DNA of 64,000 bases from Streptococcus hyointestinalis (GTDB taxonomy: Bacteria > Bacillota > Bacilli > Lactobacillales > Streptococcaceae): positions 1,736,001 through 1,800,000 of the forward strand of contig NZ_JAAKGB010000001.1 in the NCBI RefSeq assembly GCF_011039275.1, written 5' to 3'. The position numbers were made by a program, and so were the translations under genes. How positions within the stretch are numbered: position 1 is the first letter of the stretch; every line of letters begins with the position of its first letter. Positions 36,930-47,044 of the stretch are shown piece after piece. Under the pieces are notes generated by a model. That model was not told the origin of the DNA. It did no database searches and worked only from the letters and a program-made list of their open reading frames with translations.

Positions 36930-37823
36930 CTACATGTGCTTTAAACGCTCAATCCGATCAGCAATCGGAGGGTGCGTGTAAAATAGTGATTTCATTCCCT
37001 CTTTTTTCTTGGGATCATTGATAAACAAGGCAGCGCTTGCAGAATCAACAGGCTGTTGCATGGGCTGCGACTGTTCTAATTTTTCTAACGCTCTAATCAT
37101 CCCTTGAGGGTTTCTAGTGAGCTCTACTGAACTAGCGTCTGCTAGGTACTCCCTTTGGCGTGAAATCGCTAGTTGAACAAGCGTTGCAGCTAGCGGCGCT
37201 AAAATCAGAGCCAAAATCGAAAAGATAAGAATGAAAATATTTGCTCCGCCTTCTTCACGGTCGTCATTACGACGTCTACCGCCTCCATACCACATCATAC
37301 GGCTACCAAGACTAGATAACAGCGTAATGGCACTGGCTAGAGCCACAGCAATGGTTGAGATACGGATATCATAGTTGCGAATATGGCTAATCTCATGCCC
37401 GATAACCCCTTCGAGTTCTTCACGATTCATAATCGCTAAAAGCCCACTCGTTGCAGCAACCGCAGCGTTTTGTGGACTTGAACCTGTCGCAAAGGCATTT
37501 AAAGATGGGTCATCAATGATAAAGACACGTGGCATAGGAATCTGTGCTACCATCGCCATGTCCTCAACGATATGATACAGGTCTGGTACTTCCTCTTCGG
37601 TCACCTCACGTGCATTGTTCATAGACATGACGATATTGGTGGATTGAAAAATCATAGAAACCGCATAGATAAAGCCAATAACTAGAGCAATCAGCACGCC
37701 ACCTGTGACATTGCCTAGCCAAAGATAGCCAACCGCAGCCCCAATCGCACCTAGCAGTAAAAAGAAGAAAAAGAGCAAGACAACAGTTCGCCTTTTGTTT
37801 TGAGCGATTTGGTTGTAAAGCAT
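36930..37823 (-). CDS. htpX: Zinc metalloprotease HtpX
   Basis: 297 residues, M48 peptidase. Two N-terminal membrane segments, then [13 protein letters not shown] (HExxH zinc site), two further hydrophobic stretches and [13 protein letters not shown] with the third zinc ligand. It degrades damaged membrane proteins. It follows lemA by 31 bp, the usual pair. Confidence 0.95.
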   Translation of the reverse strand: MLYNQIAQNKRRTVVLLFFFFLLLGAIGAAVGYLWLGNVTGGVLIALVIGFIYAVSMIFQSTNIVMSMNNAREVTEEEVPDLYHIVEDMAMVAQIPMPRVFIIDDPSLNAFATGSSPQNAAVAATSGLLAIMNREELEGVIGHEISHIRNYDIRISTIAVALASAITLLSSLGSRMMWYGGGRRRNDDREEGGANIFILIFSILALILAPLAATLVQLAISRQREYLADASSVELTRNPQGMIRALEKLEQSQPMQQPVDSASAALFINDPKKKEGMKSLFYTHPPIADRIERLKHM

Positions 37824-37854
37824 GATTGTCCTTTCTAACCCTTAAATGGCATTC

Positions 37855-38406
37855 TTAAAAATCAAATGATACTTTAGGAACTTCTTTTTCTTCTTCTGGA
37901 ATTTCCAAGAACTGACTGGCTTTAAAGCCAAAGAGATTACCTACGATGTTAGATGGAAATGTTTCCAGTTTGACATTGTAGTTCGCTGTAGTGGTGTTAT
38001 AGAGTTGACGGGAGTAAGAGATTTTATTTTCTGTGTTTGTCAACTCTTCTTGCAATTTAACAAAGCTAGCATTAGCTTTTAGGTCAGGGTAGTTTTCAGC
38101 GACTGCAAAGAGACCTGTCACCTGACGGCTAAGCTCATTACTTGCTGCCATAGCATCCACAGGATTTTGCGCTTTAGCCACTTGTGCACGCAACTCTGAA
38201 ATCTTCTCTAGTGTTTTTCCTTCGTAAGCTGAGTAACCTTTTACGGTCTCAATCAAGTTCGGAATAAGATCATTACGACGTTTAAGCTGCACATCAATCT
38301 GACTCCACGCTTCTTGTGTGTGCATACGACTTCTAACAAGACCATTGTAGCTGATGATCAGCCAAAGGACAATAATCACAATAATAGCCAAAATAATCCA
38401 GATCAT
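37855..38406 (-). CDS. lemA: LemA family protein
   Basis: 183 residues. One N-terminal membrane helix, then the helical LemA domain ([52 protein letters not shown]). Function poorly defined; commonly paired with htpX. Promoter TTGAGT, 16 bp, TATAAT upstream. Confidence 0.93.
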   Translation of the reverse strand: MIWIILAIIVIIVLWLIISYNGLVRSRMHTQEAWSQIDVQLKRRNDLIPNLIETVKGYSAYEGKTLEKISELRAQVAKAQNPVDAMAASNELSRQVTGLFAVAENYPDLKANASFVKLQEELTNTENKISYSRQLYNTTTANYNVKLETFPSNIVGNLFGFKASQFLEIPEEEKEVPKVSFDF

Positions 38407-38436
38407 TGTAGAACCTCCATTTATCTGTTTTATTAT

Positions 38437-38464
38437 ATTATAACAATTTTTTAGATAAACTCAA
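38437..38464 (-). promoter_or_regulatory. Promoter of lemA-htpX
   Basis: TTGAGT (minus strand, 38459-38464), 16-bp spacer, TATAAT (38437-38442). Confidence 0.75.
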
Positions 38465-38541
38465 GATAAAGACATTGTTTCTGATATATTTTTTACCAGC
38501 ATTTTGGTACAATAAAAGCCTATAGACCTAAAGGAGGACAC

Positions 38542-39255
38542 ATGACACCTAAAGAATTTTACCAACAGTTAGAGCAGCAAAATATCCATCTGACGCAAGA
38601 GCAAAAAGAGCAGTTTGAGCGCTATTTTGAGCTACTTGTGGAGTGGAATCAAAAGATAAATCTCACAGCCATCACAGAGAAAAATGACGTTTATCTCAAG
38701 CACTTTTACGACTCTATTAGCCCTATTTTATTTGGGGATATTAAGAATGAAGACATCCGATTGCTTGATATTGGAGCGGGTGCTGGCTTTCCTAGCCTGC
38801 CTATGAAAATCATCTTTCCTAAACTTGATGTGACCATCATCGACTCGCTCAACAAGCGCATCACTTTTTTAAAGCATTTAGCAGAGGAATTAGAGCTTGA
38901 CGGTGTGCATTTTTACCACGGACGGGCTGAGGATTTTGGACATGACAAGGCTTTTCGTGGGCAATTTGACATCGTCACCGCACGTGCCGTCGCTAGAATG
39001 CAAGTGTTGTCAGAGCTGACGATTCCTTTTCTAAAACTCAATGGACGCCTCATCGCTCTCAAAGCTTCGGCAGCAGGTAGTGAACTGAGTGAGGCTAAAA
39101 CTGCTTTGACCCTGCTTTTTGCTAGCGTCATCACCAGTCGTGACTACCAACTACCAAACGGTGATAAGCGCAATTTGACAATCGTCGAAAAGAAAAAAGA
39201 AACGCCAAATAAATACCCTAGACGAGCTGGGCTTCCTGCTAAGAAGCCACTGTAG
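38542..39255 (+). CDS. rsmG: 16S rRNA (guanine(527)-N7)-methyltransferase RsmG (GidB)
   Basis: 237 residues with SAM motif [17 protein letters not shown] and [12 protein letters not shown]. Methylates G527 of 16S rRNA. AAGGAGG lies 6 nt before the ATG. ktrB follows 10 bp downstream, so rsmG and the potassium genes are one unit. Confidence 0.95.
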   Translation: MTPKEFYQQLEQQNIHLTQEQKEQFERYFELLVEWNQKINLTAITEKNDVYLKHFYDSISPILFGDIKNEDIRLLDIGAGAGFPSLPMKIIFPKLDVTIIDSLNKRITFLKHLAEELELDGVHFYHGRAEDFGHDKAFRGQFDIVTARAVARMQVLSELTIPFLKLNGRLIALKASAAGSELSEAKTALTLLFASVITSRDYQLPNGDKRNLTIVEKKKETPNKYPRRAGLPAKKPL

Positions 39256-39265
39256 TGAGGTTTTT

Positions 39266-40645
39266 ATGTTTTCGATTTTTAATATCCATCGCATGTCTGT
39301 TACCAAACAGCTGAGCTTTAGCTTTTTGGTGGTTATCTTTATCGGTAGCCTCTTGCTATCGCTGCCTATTGCGCACTACCACAACGCTCCTGCGACAACT
39401 TATCTCGACCATCTTTTTACCGCTGTTTCTATGGTCTGTGTGACAGGGCTTTCTGTTTTTCCTGTTGCAGAGGTCTACAATGGCTTTGGTCAAGTAATCT
39501 CCATGTTTTTGATGCAGATTGGCGGTCTCGGTCTTGTGACTTTGATTTCCATTTCGTATTTTGTCTTAAATCGCAAGATGTCCTTGCGGGACCAAAATCT
39601 ACTGCAGAGTGCTATCACCTACGACAGCGCCAACAATCTAAAGAGTTATCTCTTTACCATTTACCGAGTCACTTTGATTATCGAGAGTATCTGTGCTCTT
39701 CTTTTGATGATTGACTTCATCCCACGTTATGGGCTAGCTCATGGGATATTTAACAGCCTGTTTCTCGCTATCTCAGCCTTTTGTAATGCTGGTTTTGACA
39801 ATCTCGGAGGAAGCAGTCTCCAACATTTTCAAACCAACACTTTGGTCAATCTGGTTATTGCCTTTCTCATCATTTCTGGTGGGCTTGGCTTTATGGTTTG
39901 GCGAGACCTCTACCATGCAGCAAGGCACTTTTTTAAAAGCAAACCAAGACGATTGCGAGCTTTTACAAAGCAGCTCAACAATCACACCCTGCTCGTACTA
40001 GAGACAACAGCTGTGCTTCTCATCCTAGGAACGGTCCTCTCATGGCTCCTAGAAGCCTCCAATCCTAAAACCATCGGACAGCTTTCCTTTGCTAAGCAAG
40101 GGCTTGTCAGCTTTTTCCAGACAGTCACTATGAGAACGGCTGGTTTTTCCACTATCAACTACGCTCAAGCGGAAAACTCGACCAATCTCGTTTATATCAT
40201 CCAGATGATGATTGGAGGAAGCCCAGGGGGGACAGCTGGGGGAATGAAAGTGACCGTTGTCGCTGTTCTGTTTCTCCTCTTAAAATCTGAAGTCAGAGGG
40301 CAAACACAGGTGACCTATCGTTTTCGGACAGTACCTCGAAAGATTATCCGACAAACTTTGGTTGTTCTGATTTTCTTCTTTAGCGTCCTTTTGACAGCTT
40401 ATCTCTTACTGCTAGAGTTTGAGCCGCATTTGAGTCCGTTTGCTCTCTTTTTTGAAGCCACTAGTGCTCTTGCGACCGTTGGTGTATCTATGGACATCAC
40501 GACTAAGCTATCCACAGTTGGACGCATTATCATTATGGTTTTGATGTTTATCGGACGGGTCGGACCGATCACTGTCATCATGGCGCTTCTCCAAAATCGA
40601 AGAAAAGAAGTGACCTATGCAAAAACGGATATTATCCTTGGCTAG
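39266..40645 (+). CDS. ktrB: Potassium uptake protein KtrB (TrkH family)
   Basis: 459 residues with four P-loop segments: FTAVSMVCVTGLSVF, ISAFCNAGFDNLGG, TVTMRTAGFSTINY and ATSALATVGVSM, each with the filter Gly; GGSPGGTAGGMKVT is the gating loop. It is the Ktr-type sodium-coupled potassium channel subunit, partnered with KtrA 16 bp downstream. Confidence 0.92.
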   Translation: MFSIFNIHRMSVTKQLSFSFLVVIFIGSLLLSLPIAHYHNAPATTYLDHLFTAVSMVCVTGLSVFPVAEVYNGFGQVISMFLMQIGGLGLVTLISISYFVLNRKMSLRDQNLLQSAITYDSANNLKSYLFTIYRVTLIIESICALLLMIDFIPRYGLAHGIFNSLFLAISAFCNAGFDNLGGSSLQHFQTNTLVNLVIAFLIISGGLGFMVWRDLYHAARHFFKSKPRRLRAFTKQLNNHTLLVLETTAVLLILGTVLSWLLEASNPKTIGQLSFAKQGLVSFFQTVTMRTAGFSTINYAQAENSTNLVYIIQMMIGGSPGGTAGGMKVTVVAVLFLLLKSEVRGQTQVTYRFRTVPRKIIRQTLVVLIFFFSVLLTAYLLLLEFEPHLSPFALFFEATSALATVGVSMDITTKLSTVGRIIIMVLMFIGRVGPITVIMALLQNRRKEVTYAKTDIILG

Positions 40646-40661
40646 ATATAGAAAGGCAATT

Positions 40662-41333
40662 ATGAAACCAAAAATTTTTGGCGTTTTAGGCTTGGGGATT
40701 TTCGGACAAACCGTTGCCCAAGACCTCAGCAAGTTTGACCAAGACGTTATTGCTTGTGATACTCATTCTGAAAAAGTCCAAGCAGTCGCAGACTATGTGA
40801 CAAAGGGAGCGATTGGTGATATTACGGACCTTGATTTTCTCAAACGGGTCGGTATTGCAGATTGTGATTGTGTGGTCATTGCTACTGGAAATAGCTTAGA
40901 GAGCTCGGTTTTAGCGATTATGCACTGTAAAAAACTAGGCGTGCCTAAGATTATCGCTAAAGCTCGCAACACCCTTTTTCAAGAGGTTCTCTATGAAATC
41001 GGAGCGGACACGGTCATCTCACCTGAGCGTGAGTCGGGGAGCTACCTCGCTTCTCAGCTTTTACGCCACCGTATCACTGATGTGTTTGAGATTGAGTCTG
41101 ATGTCAAGGTTATTGAGTTTGCTGTCCCTAAAACTTGGGCAGGCAAAACCGTCGTTGAACTTGATGTTCGCAAGCAGTATAATCTCAACCTTATCGGTAT
41201 CAGACGCTCTAAAACCAACAAACTAGAGACCAACATCGCCCTTCAAGAACCCCTCAAAGAAGGCGAAATCATCGTCGCTATCGCTAACAACGACACTTTT
41301 GAAAAGTTTGATTATCTGGGGTATTTTGATTAA
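40662..41333 (+). CDS. ktrA: Potassium uptake regulatory protein KtrA (TrkA family)
   Basis: 223 residues from ATG 40662 (MKPKIFGVLGLGIFGQTVAQ); a longer frame to 40617 overlaps ktrB and would break the usual length of about 220. One RCK-N domain (GLGIFG nucleotide loop) and one RCK-C domain near the end. It binds ATP/ADP at RCK-N and, in the family, c-di-AMP at RCK-C, and gates KtrB. Confidence 0.93.
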   Translation: MKPKIFGVLGLGIFGQTVAQDLSKFDQDVIACDTHSEKVQAVADYVTKGAIGDITDLDFLKRVGIADCDCVVIATGNSLESSVLAIMHCKKLGVPKIIAKARNTLFQEVLYEIGADTVISPERESGSYLASQLLRHRITDVFEIESDVKVIEFAVPKTWAGKTVVELDVRKQYNLNLIGIRRSKTNKLETNIALQEPLKEGEIIVAIANNDTFEKFDYLGYFD

Positions 41334-41366
41334 AAATAGACTAGCAGGATTGCTAGTCTATTTTTT
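41333..41366 (+). terminator. Terminator of rsmG-ktrB-ktrA
   Basis: AAAATAGACTAGCA and TGCTAGTCTATTTTTT form a long stem right at the ktrA stop. Confidence 0.9.
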
Positions 41367-41461
41367 GTCTCTTAAATTTCTGCTTGGAAGTCACTCTCCA
41401 AATTCGCTTTAAAAAGTATTTTTTAATCCGACCCCCAAAAGTCATGGTGAGTCTAACAGCA

Positions 41462-42703
41462 TTATTGTAGCTGCGCTTTAGCTTGCGTTTGTCTTTTTTT
41501 CTTGCCCCAAACAGACTTTTCAGCAATGGCTGTAAAGAGGACGTCTGTTGATGAGTTGAGGGCAGTCTCGCAAGAATCCTGCACCACACCTACGATAAAG
41601 CCAACACCCACGACCTGCATGGCAAGGTCATTAGAAATGCCAAACAAGCTACAAGCCACAGGAATCAACAGTAGTGAACCACCTGCAACACCTGACGCTC
41701 CGCAGGCTGAGATAGCTGCAACGATACTTAATAACAGCGCCGTTGGAAAATCAACTGAAATCCCTAACGTATTGACCGCAGCAAGTGTTAAAACGTTAAT
41801 GGTCACCGCAGCCCCCGCCATATTGATGGTAGCACCTAGTGGAATGGATACTGAGTAAGTGTCCTTATCCAGTCCCAAGTCCTCGCAGAGTTTCATATTG
41901 ACAGGGATATTGGCTGCTGAACTTCTGGTGAAAAAGGCAGTCACGCCTGATTCTTTCAAGCAACGAAAAACAAGCGGATAAGGATTTTCCCTAGTCATGA
42001 TAAAGGCGATGAGCGGATTCACCACAAGCGCTACAAAGAGCATGGTGCCTACCAAGGTCACGATAAGGAGACCATACTTGGCTAAAATGCCAATCCCATT
42101 ATCAGAAATGGTCGTAAAGACAAGCCCCATGATACCAAATGGTGCAAGATTGATAATCCAGCGCACAACCTTTGACGTGACTTCTGCCATGGTCTGCATC
42201 AAGTCCTTGGTGTGCTGACTAGCAGTTCGCATCGCTAAGCCAAAGACAACTGCCCATGCTAGGACACTAATGTAGTTAGCTGTCGCTAAAGCATTGATAG
42301 GGTTGTCCACCACCTTGAGCAATAAATCATGAAAGACCTCTCCCACTCCTTGTGGTGCTGATAGATTAGACTTGGTTGACTTGGTCAAAACAAGCGTTAG
42401 CGGGAAGATATAATTGACCAAAACAGCCACTAAAGCCGCTGCAAATGTCCCAAATATGTAGAGAAAAATGACAGTGCTCATATTGGTCTTTTGACCCGAC
42501 TGGTGCTGCGAGAGAGCACTAGCAACCAAGGTAAAGACAAGAAGTGGTGCAACCGCCTTGAGTCCACCGACAAACAAATCCCCCAAGATACCAATAGCGC
42601 TCACCTTTGGTAGTAATAATCCTAACAAAAGCCCCACAATAACACCTATTGTGATACGCTTGATAAGGCTCGTTTTGTTCCATGTTCGAATAATGCGTTT
42701 CAT
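41462..42703 (-). CDS. sstT: Serine/threonine:sodium symporter SstT
   Basis: 413 residues, dicarboxylate/amino acid:cation symporter family. Hairpin and binding motifs include [14 protein letters not shown] (SS in HP1), [10 protein letters not shown] (transmembrane 7) and [14 protein letters not shown] (HP2). It imports serine and threonine with sodium. Promoter TTGACG, 17 bp, TATCAT. The small region downstream (41367-41461) has no gene. Confidence 0.93.
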   Translation of the reverse strand: MKRIIRTWNKTSLIKRITIGVIVGLLLGLLLPKVSAIGILGDLFVGGLKAVAPLLVFTLVASALSQHQSGQKTNMSTVIFLYIFGTFAAALVAVLVNYIFPLTLVLTKSTKSNLSAPQGVGEVFHDLLLKVVDNPINALATANYISVLAWAVVFGLAMRTASQHTKDLMQTMAEVTSKVVRWIINLAPFGIMGLVFTTISDNGIGILAKYGLLIVTLVGTMLFVALVVNPLIAFIMTRENPYPLVFRCLKESGVTAFFTRSSAANIPVNMKLCEDLGLDKDTYSVSIPLGATINMAGAAVTINVLTLAAVNTLGISVDFPTALLLSIVAAISACGASGVAGGSLLLIPVACSLFGISNDLAMQVVGVGFIVGVVQDSCETALNSSTDVLFTAIAEKSVWGKKKRQTQAKAQLQ

Positions 42704-42731
42704 AGTGTCTCCTTACTATTTCAATGTTTTT

Positions 42732-42760
42732 ATGATAGCACATCCAAGAAAAGTCGTCAA
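42732..42760 (-). promoter_or_regulatory. Promoter of sstT
   Basis: TTGACG (minus strand, 42755-42760), 17-bp spacer, TATCAT (42732-42737). Confidence 0.75.
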
Positions 42761-42810
42761 TCTTATCAAAATTTTCTCATTATTCTTTCTCTTAGTATTT
42801 TTTAAAAAGA

Positions 42811-42833
42811 CAAGGCATGAACCTTGTCTTTTG
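42811..42833 (-). terminator. Terminator of the methionine transport operon
   Basis: AAGACAAGG/CCTTGTCTT stem with a 6-nt loop and TTTTTAAAA tail on the minus strand, just after metI. Confidence 0.88.
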
Positions 42834-42835
42834 CT

Positions 42836-43528
42836 TTATTTATGACTCAATTTACGGGTGAGAAAATCGCCCACAAACTGGATAAGGAAAATCAAAATCA
42901 TAATTAAGAGCGTCGCTACTAGTGTGATGTCCTCACGAGAGTAGTTGTAACCTTTTGCAATTGCTACAGAACCTAGACCACCACCGCCGATAGCACCAGC
43001 CATAGCTGTTTCACCAACCAGTGAAATCAAGGTCACTGTTGACACACGGATAAGCTCAGGAAGTCCCTCTCTCAGATAGACGAGGATAATATCCCAAAGG
43101 GTCGCACCAGAAGCCTGTGCTGCTTCGATAACCCCACTATCAAGCTCTGATAGAACCACCTGAACCTGACGAGCAAAGAACGGAAATACCGCCAGTGACA
43201 AAGGCACAAGAGCCGCATCAGACCCTAGCGTCGTTCCCACAATAGCTCGTGTCACAGGTGAGATAAAGGCTAAGAGGATAATGAAAGGAAATGCCCTAAA
43301 AACAGAGACAACCTTGTCTAAGATATTAAAGACCAAGCGGTTTTCAATGACACCACGAGGTCCCATCAAAACAAGAAATAGCCCACCGACTAAGCCCATA
43401 AAACCACCGATGATAAATGACCAGAAAGTCATGTAAAGTGTCTGTGTGATAGCTGTCTGCCAGCCATAAGGACCGCTCCAGCCCATCTGATACACATAAG
43501 GTAAATGTGTCTGAATCCATTCCATCAT
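42836..43528 (-). CDS. metI: Methionine ABC transporter permease MetI
   Basis: 230 residues, five to six membrane segments and the EAA loop [24 protein letters not shown]. Together with MetN and MetQ it forms a D/L-methionine importer. Start overlaps metN by 4 nt. Assignment as methionine permease rests on the NIL-containing ATPase and MetQ next door. Confidence 0.9.
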   Translation of the reverse strand: MMEWIQTHLPYVYQMGWSGPYGWQTAITQTLYMTFWSFIIGGFMGLVGGLFLVLMGPRGVIENRLVFNILDKVVSVFRAFPFIILLAFISPVTRAIVGTTLGSDAALVPLSLAVFPFFARQVQVVLSELDSGVIEAAQASGATLWDIILVYLREGLPELIRVSTVTLISLVGETAMAGAIGGGGLGSVAIAKGYNYSREDITLVATLLIMILIFLIQFVGDFLTRKLSHK

Positions 43529-44595
43529 GCCTTTTGCCCCTCTTTCAATACTGTAATCTGTACATCCATCTCTTCAATGGCAGCACAAGCCGCTTCGACC
43601 TTGTCCTTTTCACCAGATAAGACCACAATCATCTCACCAACAGGCACATTATCCAAAATCTCGATGTTACCGTAGAGGATATTTGTCTCAACGTTGAAAC
43701 GTTTGTAGATACCATTTAACAGTGGCTCGTCTGTGCTGTTTCCAGCGTACTTGAGTAGCACTAAGCGGCTGTTTGCTGATAGGTCTTTGATAATCGATTG
43801 TTGCTTAATCTTAGCTAGCGCTTCATCGATACCTGTCGCTGTTTTGATAAAGTCTTGCGTCAGCTCTTCTTTAGGATTTGTAAAGATGTCTAGGACGCTG
43901 CCTTCTTCGATGAGATGACCGTTTTGCATGACCGCTACACGGTTTGCGATGTCTTTGACGATTTGCATCTCATGCGTTATAAGGACAATGGTCAAGCCCA
44001 ACTTTTCATTGAGTTCTTTGAGTAATGCTAAGATCTGCTTAGTTGTCTTAGGGTCAAGCGCAGAGGTGGACTCATCAGAGATGAGGATTTTTGGGTCATT
44101 GGCTAGCGCACGTGCAATAGCGACACGCTGTTTTTGCCCACCTGAGAGCTGCGATGGATAATTCTGCGCACGGTCCGACAAGCCAACCAAATCCAAAAGA
44201 CGAGCGACTTTTTCTTTCTTTTCAGCTTTTGACAAGCCTGAGTGCTTGAGGGCAAAGGCAACATTTTGCTCTGCAGTCATCTGACTCATCAAGTTAAAGT
44301 GCTGGAAAATCATCCCGATATCACGGCGTTGCTGACGCAACTGGCTACCGCTTAGCTTGACTTTATTGTCATAGATGACTTGCTTGTCAATAGTGATTGT
44401 CCCACGGCTTGGTTCTTGCAATAAATTGACCACACGCACAAGTGTTGACTTTCCTGCTCCAGAATAGCCAACAATCCCGTAAATATCGCCTTTATTGATC
44501 TGCAAACTCACATCCTTAACCGCCTCAATTATGCGTTTTTTCTGATGAAAAGTCACATCAATATGACTCAAATCAATCATTACTTCATTACTCAT
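43525..44595 (-). CDS. metN: Methionine ABC transporter ATPase MetN
   Basis: 356 residues. Walker [13 protein letters not shown], signature [13 protein letters not shown], Walker [13 protein letters not shown] and an H-loop; residues from about 265 form the NIL domain ([23 protein letters not shown]) that senses methionine and inhibits transport in MetN proteins. It overlaps the M20 peptidase gene by 8 nt. Confidence 0.93.
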   Translation of the reverse strand: MSNEVMIDLSHIDVTFHQKKRIIEAVKDVSLQINKGDIYGIVGYSGAGKSTLVRVVNLLQEPSRGTITIDKQVIYDNKVKLSGSQLRQQRRDIGMIFQHFNLMSQMTAEQNVAFALKHSGLSKAEKKEKVARLLDLVGLSDRAQNYPSQLSGGQKQRVAIARALANDPKILISDESTSALDPKTTKQILALLKELNEKLGLTIVLITHEMQIVKDIANRVAVMQNGHLIEEGSVLDIFTNPKEELTQDFIKTATGIDEALAKIKQQSIIKDLSANSRLVLLKYAGNSTDEPLLNGIYKRFNVETNILYGNIEILDNVPVGEMIVVLSGEKDKVEAACAAIEEMDVQITVLKEGQKA

Positions 44596-45964
44596 AAGAT
44601 TTTATCAAAGCCTCCACTAATTCAATATGTGTATAATAATCTGCGATGCTGACATTTTCATCTCCGCCGTGATCACGACTATTGACATTACCAATGCCAA
44701 AGGCTGCCATCGGAGCGCCTAGTGCCTCATAAACGGTGTGCATAGGACCCGTTCCAGCCGATGTCGGAAGTACGGAAACACCTTTTTCATAAAACTGCTC
44801 TGCCAGTTGGATGACCTTCAGAACTGACGGAGCTGACATGTCACTGCGATAACTCATCTCACCAAGCGTGAACTCCAACTGAACAGCAGAAAAACCTTCT
44901 TTGTCTAAATGCGCTCGAATCGCCTCTAAGACTCCTTCTGGCGTCAAGCCAGGAACCAGACGAACCTCTGCTTTACAAGAAGCATGCGCAGGCAGAATGG
45001 TCTTGACACCATCGCCTTGGTAGCCAGTGGTGATACCCTCAATCGTCAGAGACGGCTCAAAGAAGAAATAGCGCAGCAACTCTTCTGTATCCGTTTTTAG
45101 CATAGGCAATTGCAAGCCATATATTTCTGTCAATGAAGAAGCAGAGCGATTGGCATAGCGCTTGACCAGAGCCAACTCACGCTCATTTGGCGGAATCACC
45201 TGATCATAAATACCATCCACTAAAATCTTGCCCTTATCATCTCGTAAGCTAGCTAAGGCTCTCACCAAATACCAAGCAGCCGAGTCAATGACACCGCCAA
45301 AAGAAGAGTGAATGTCCACATCAGCCGAGTCTACATGGAGATTAAAGGTGACAATCCCTTTGTTCCCTCCTAAAATCTCAAGCTGATCTTCTTTATTTTT
45401 CGAGCCATCCTCCCAGACCAGTAAGTCAGCTCCTTGCAGGCGTTTTTTGTACTTGGCGAGATAGTCCTCAAGATTCATCGAAGCGGACTCTTCAGCCCCC
45501 TCCATGATAAAGGTGATATTCACAGGCAAATCATCGCCATGTGCACGCATGTACTTTCTCACTGCAGACAAACGAGCTGTGATATTTCCCTTGTCGTCAT
45601 TAACACCACGTCCATACATCATACCATAATGCACAGACAAGGTAAATGGATCATCTGTCCAAGGCTGGTCATTGTCAGCTGGTACAGTATCATAGTGATT
45701 GTAAAAGATAATGGTCTTAGCGTCTTTTTTTGATGACTTGAACTCAGCGATGACAAATGGCGCTGTATAGCTATCATCTACGATAACATGAGCCCCCGCA
45801 GCTGTAAAGACCTCACCGAGATAAGTCGCTACCTCTTTTAGACCCACATTTTGCGCAAAGATAGATTTTTTAGAAATGAGTGTCCTCAGCACTTCAAAAT
45901 AGTGCTGGCTAATCTCATCCTGTTGAAATTTAGCAAGTTGTTCTTTTTCAGTGGAAAATGACAT
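44588..45964 (-). CDS. M20 family metallopeptidase in the methionine operon
   Basis: 458 residues. Metal ligands are seen in [11 protein letters not shown] (His, Asp), [11 protein letters not shown] (bridging Asp), [10 protein letters not shown] (Glu pair) and a C-terminal His ([11 protein letters not shown]). Such enzymes are dipeptidases or acyl-amino-acid hydrolases. Between metQ and metN the role may be release of methionine from peptides or N-acyl methionine (inference). Gene order metQ-M20-metN-metI is seen in other streptococci. Confidence 0.9.
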   Translation of the reverse strand: MSFSTEKEQLAKFQQDEISQHYFEVLRTLISKKSIFAQNVGLKEVATYLGEVFTAAGAHVIVDDSYTAPFVIAEFKSSKKDAKTIIFYNHYDTVPADNDQPWTDDPFTLSVHYGMMYGRGVNDDKGNITARLSAVRKYMRAHGDDLPVNITFIMEGAEESASMNLEDYLAKYKKRLQGADLLVWEDGSKNKEDQLEILGGNKGIVTFNLHVDSADVDIHSSFGGVIDSAAWYLVRALASLRDDKGKILVDGIYDQVIPPNERELALVKRYANRSASSLTEIYGLQLPMLKTDTEELLRYFFFEPSLTIEGITTGYQGDGVKTILPAHASCKAEVRLVPGLTPEGVLEAIRAHLDKEGFSAVQLEFTLGEMSYRSDMSAPSVLKVIQLAEQFYEKGVSVLPTSAGTGPMHTVYEALGAPMAAFGIGNVNSRDHGGDENVSIADYYTHIELVEALIKSYE

Positions 45965-46043
45965 GCTTTTCTCCTCAATCGTTTAAAGAAGTTGAAACCA
46001 AAGTCCCAACTTCTTCTAGTTTATACTCTATAGATACTTACCA

Positions 46044-46880
46044 TTACCATTGTGGAATATCTGATGAGGTATCTTTGATAACTTTCTTCACTTCGTCCGT
46101 ATGGTAAGCGTCGATGATGGCTTGGATAGCAGCTGCATTCTTTTGTTTCTTCCAGTTTTTACGTGCTGCAATAACGTTGACCCATTGTTTAGAGTTTTTG
46201 TCTGACTTTTCAACGTAGATAGCATCATCTGTTGTCAAGTTTGCTTGTTCGATGTAAGTGTTGTTGATAACAGCAGCATCAACGTCTTTTAGCGAACGAG
46301 CTGTTTGGCTGGCATCCAACTCTTGGATGTTTAGATTCTTAGGATTTTTAGTGATGTTAGCCACTGTAGCAATCTCAGTTCCTGAGACATTTAGCTTAAT
46401 CAAACCTGCTGATTGTAAAAGATAAAGGGCACGGCTTTCGTTGGTCGCATCGTTTGGAATAGCGATTGTTCCGTTTTTAGGAATACTTTTCACTTTTTTC
46501 ACTTTATCAGAGTACAAACGAATAGGAGCAAGATAAGTGTCCGCAATGGCTACAAGATTTTGTTTGTTTTCTTTGTTCCAGTTTTCAAGGAAGTTGTAGT
46601 GCTGGAAAGCATTGATGTCAATTTCTTTGTTTGCTACGGCTTCATTGGGTTGTGTATAATCTGTAAACTCTGTAAATTCTATATTAGCTTTATCGCCGAC
46701 AAGTTCTTTGATTTTGTCCCAGCGTGCTTTTTCAGTGTCAGAGAAGGTCATAACCCCCACTTTAACTGTTTTACTGCTTGACTTGCTTGCTGCTTCTGCA
46801 TTTTGTGTTGTGTAAGCAGCTAATGACAATGCAGCTGCTGTTGCTAATGCAATTCCTGTAATGACTTTCTTAAACTTCAT
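46044..46880 (-). CDS. metQ: MetQ/NlpA-family methionine-binding protein without lipobox cysteine
   Basis: 278 residues from ATG 46880, which has AGAGGAG 5 nt upstream; a longer frame to 46913 would start beside the -10. The NlpA core is clear: VKVGVMTFSDTEKARWDKIK, DYTQPNEAVANKEIDINAFQHYNFLENW, AIPNDATNESRALYLL. The signal peptide reads LSLAAYTTQNAEAASKSS: Tyr (TAC) stands where the lipidated Cys (TGC) is expected, and AEA followed by Ala offers a signal peptidase I site. It may be soluble or released. See findings. Confidence 0.9.
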   Translation of the reverse strand: MKFKKVITGIALATAAALSLAAYTTQNAEAASKSSSKTVKVGVMTFSDTEKARWDKIKELVGDKANIEFTEFTDYTQPNEAVANKEIDINAFQHYNFLENWNKENKQNLVAIADTYLAPIRLYSDKVKKVKSIPKNGTIAIPNDATNESRALYLLQSAGLIKLNVSGTEIATVANITKNPKNLNIQELDASQTARSLKDVDAAVINNTYIEQANLTTDDAIYVEKSDKNSKQWVNVIAARKNWKKQKNAAAIQAIIDAYHTDEVKKVIKDTSSDIPQW

Positions 46881-46915
46881 GGAGACTCCTCTTTCTCTCT
46901 TTTTGATATGCATTT

Positions 46916-46944
46916 ATTATCGCATAGATTATTTTATCTTTCAA
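46916..46944 (-). promoter_or_regulatory. Promoter of metQ-M20-metN-metI
   Basis: TTGAAA (minus strand, 46939-46944), 17-bp spacer, GATAAT (46916-46921). Confidence 0.75.
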
Positions 46945-46958
46945 ATTGTTATTTTGAT

Positions 46959-46991
46959 GGGTTAGTTATAGCTAAAAACTATAACTAACCC
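46959..46991 (-). promoter_or_regulatory. MtaR/MetR-type operator upstream of metQ
   Basis: On the minus strand TATAGTTTTTAGCTATA (46967-46983) matches the streptococcal MtaR box TATAGTT-tnaaa-CTATA at all but two positions. It is nested in a 13-bp inverted repeat (GGGTTAGTTATAG and its complement, 46959-46991). Its centre is about 66 bp before the likely start site, as expected for a LysR-type activator. Confidence 0.7.
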
Positions 46992-47002
46992 GCTAAACCT
47001 TA

Positions 47003-47038
47003 TAAAAAAACACCTCAAAATCACTTTTGAGATGTTTT
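47003..47038 (-). terminator. Terminator of the cystine-type binding protein gene
   Basis: AAAACATCTCAAAA and TTTTGAGGTGTTTT form a stem followed by TTTT on the minus strand, 7 bp after the stop. Confidence 0.88.
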
Positions 47039-47044
47039 GGTAGA

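Noticed and set aside
46881-46913. Longer metQ start at 46913
   Set aside because: It would start 3 nt from the -10 hexamer, while ATG 46880 has a well placed ribosome binding site.
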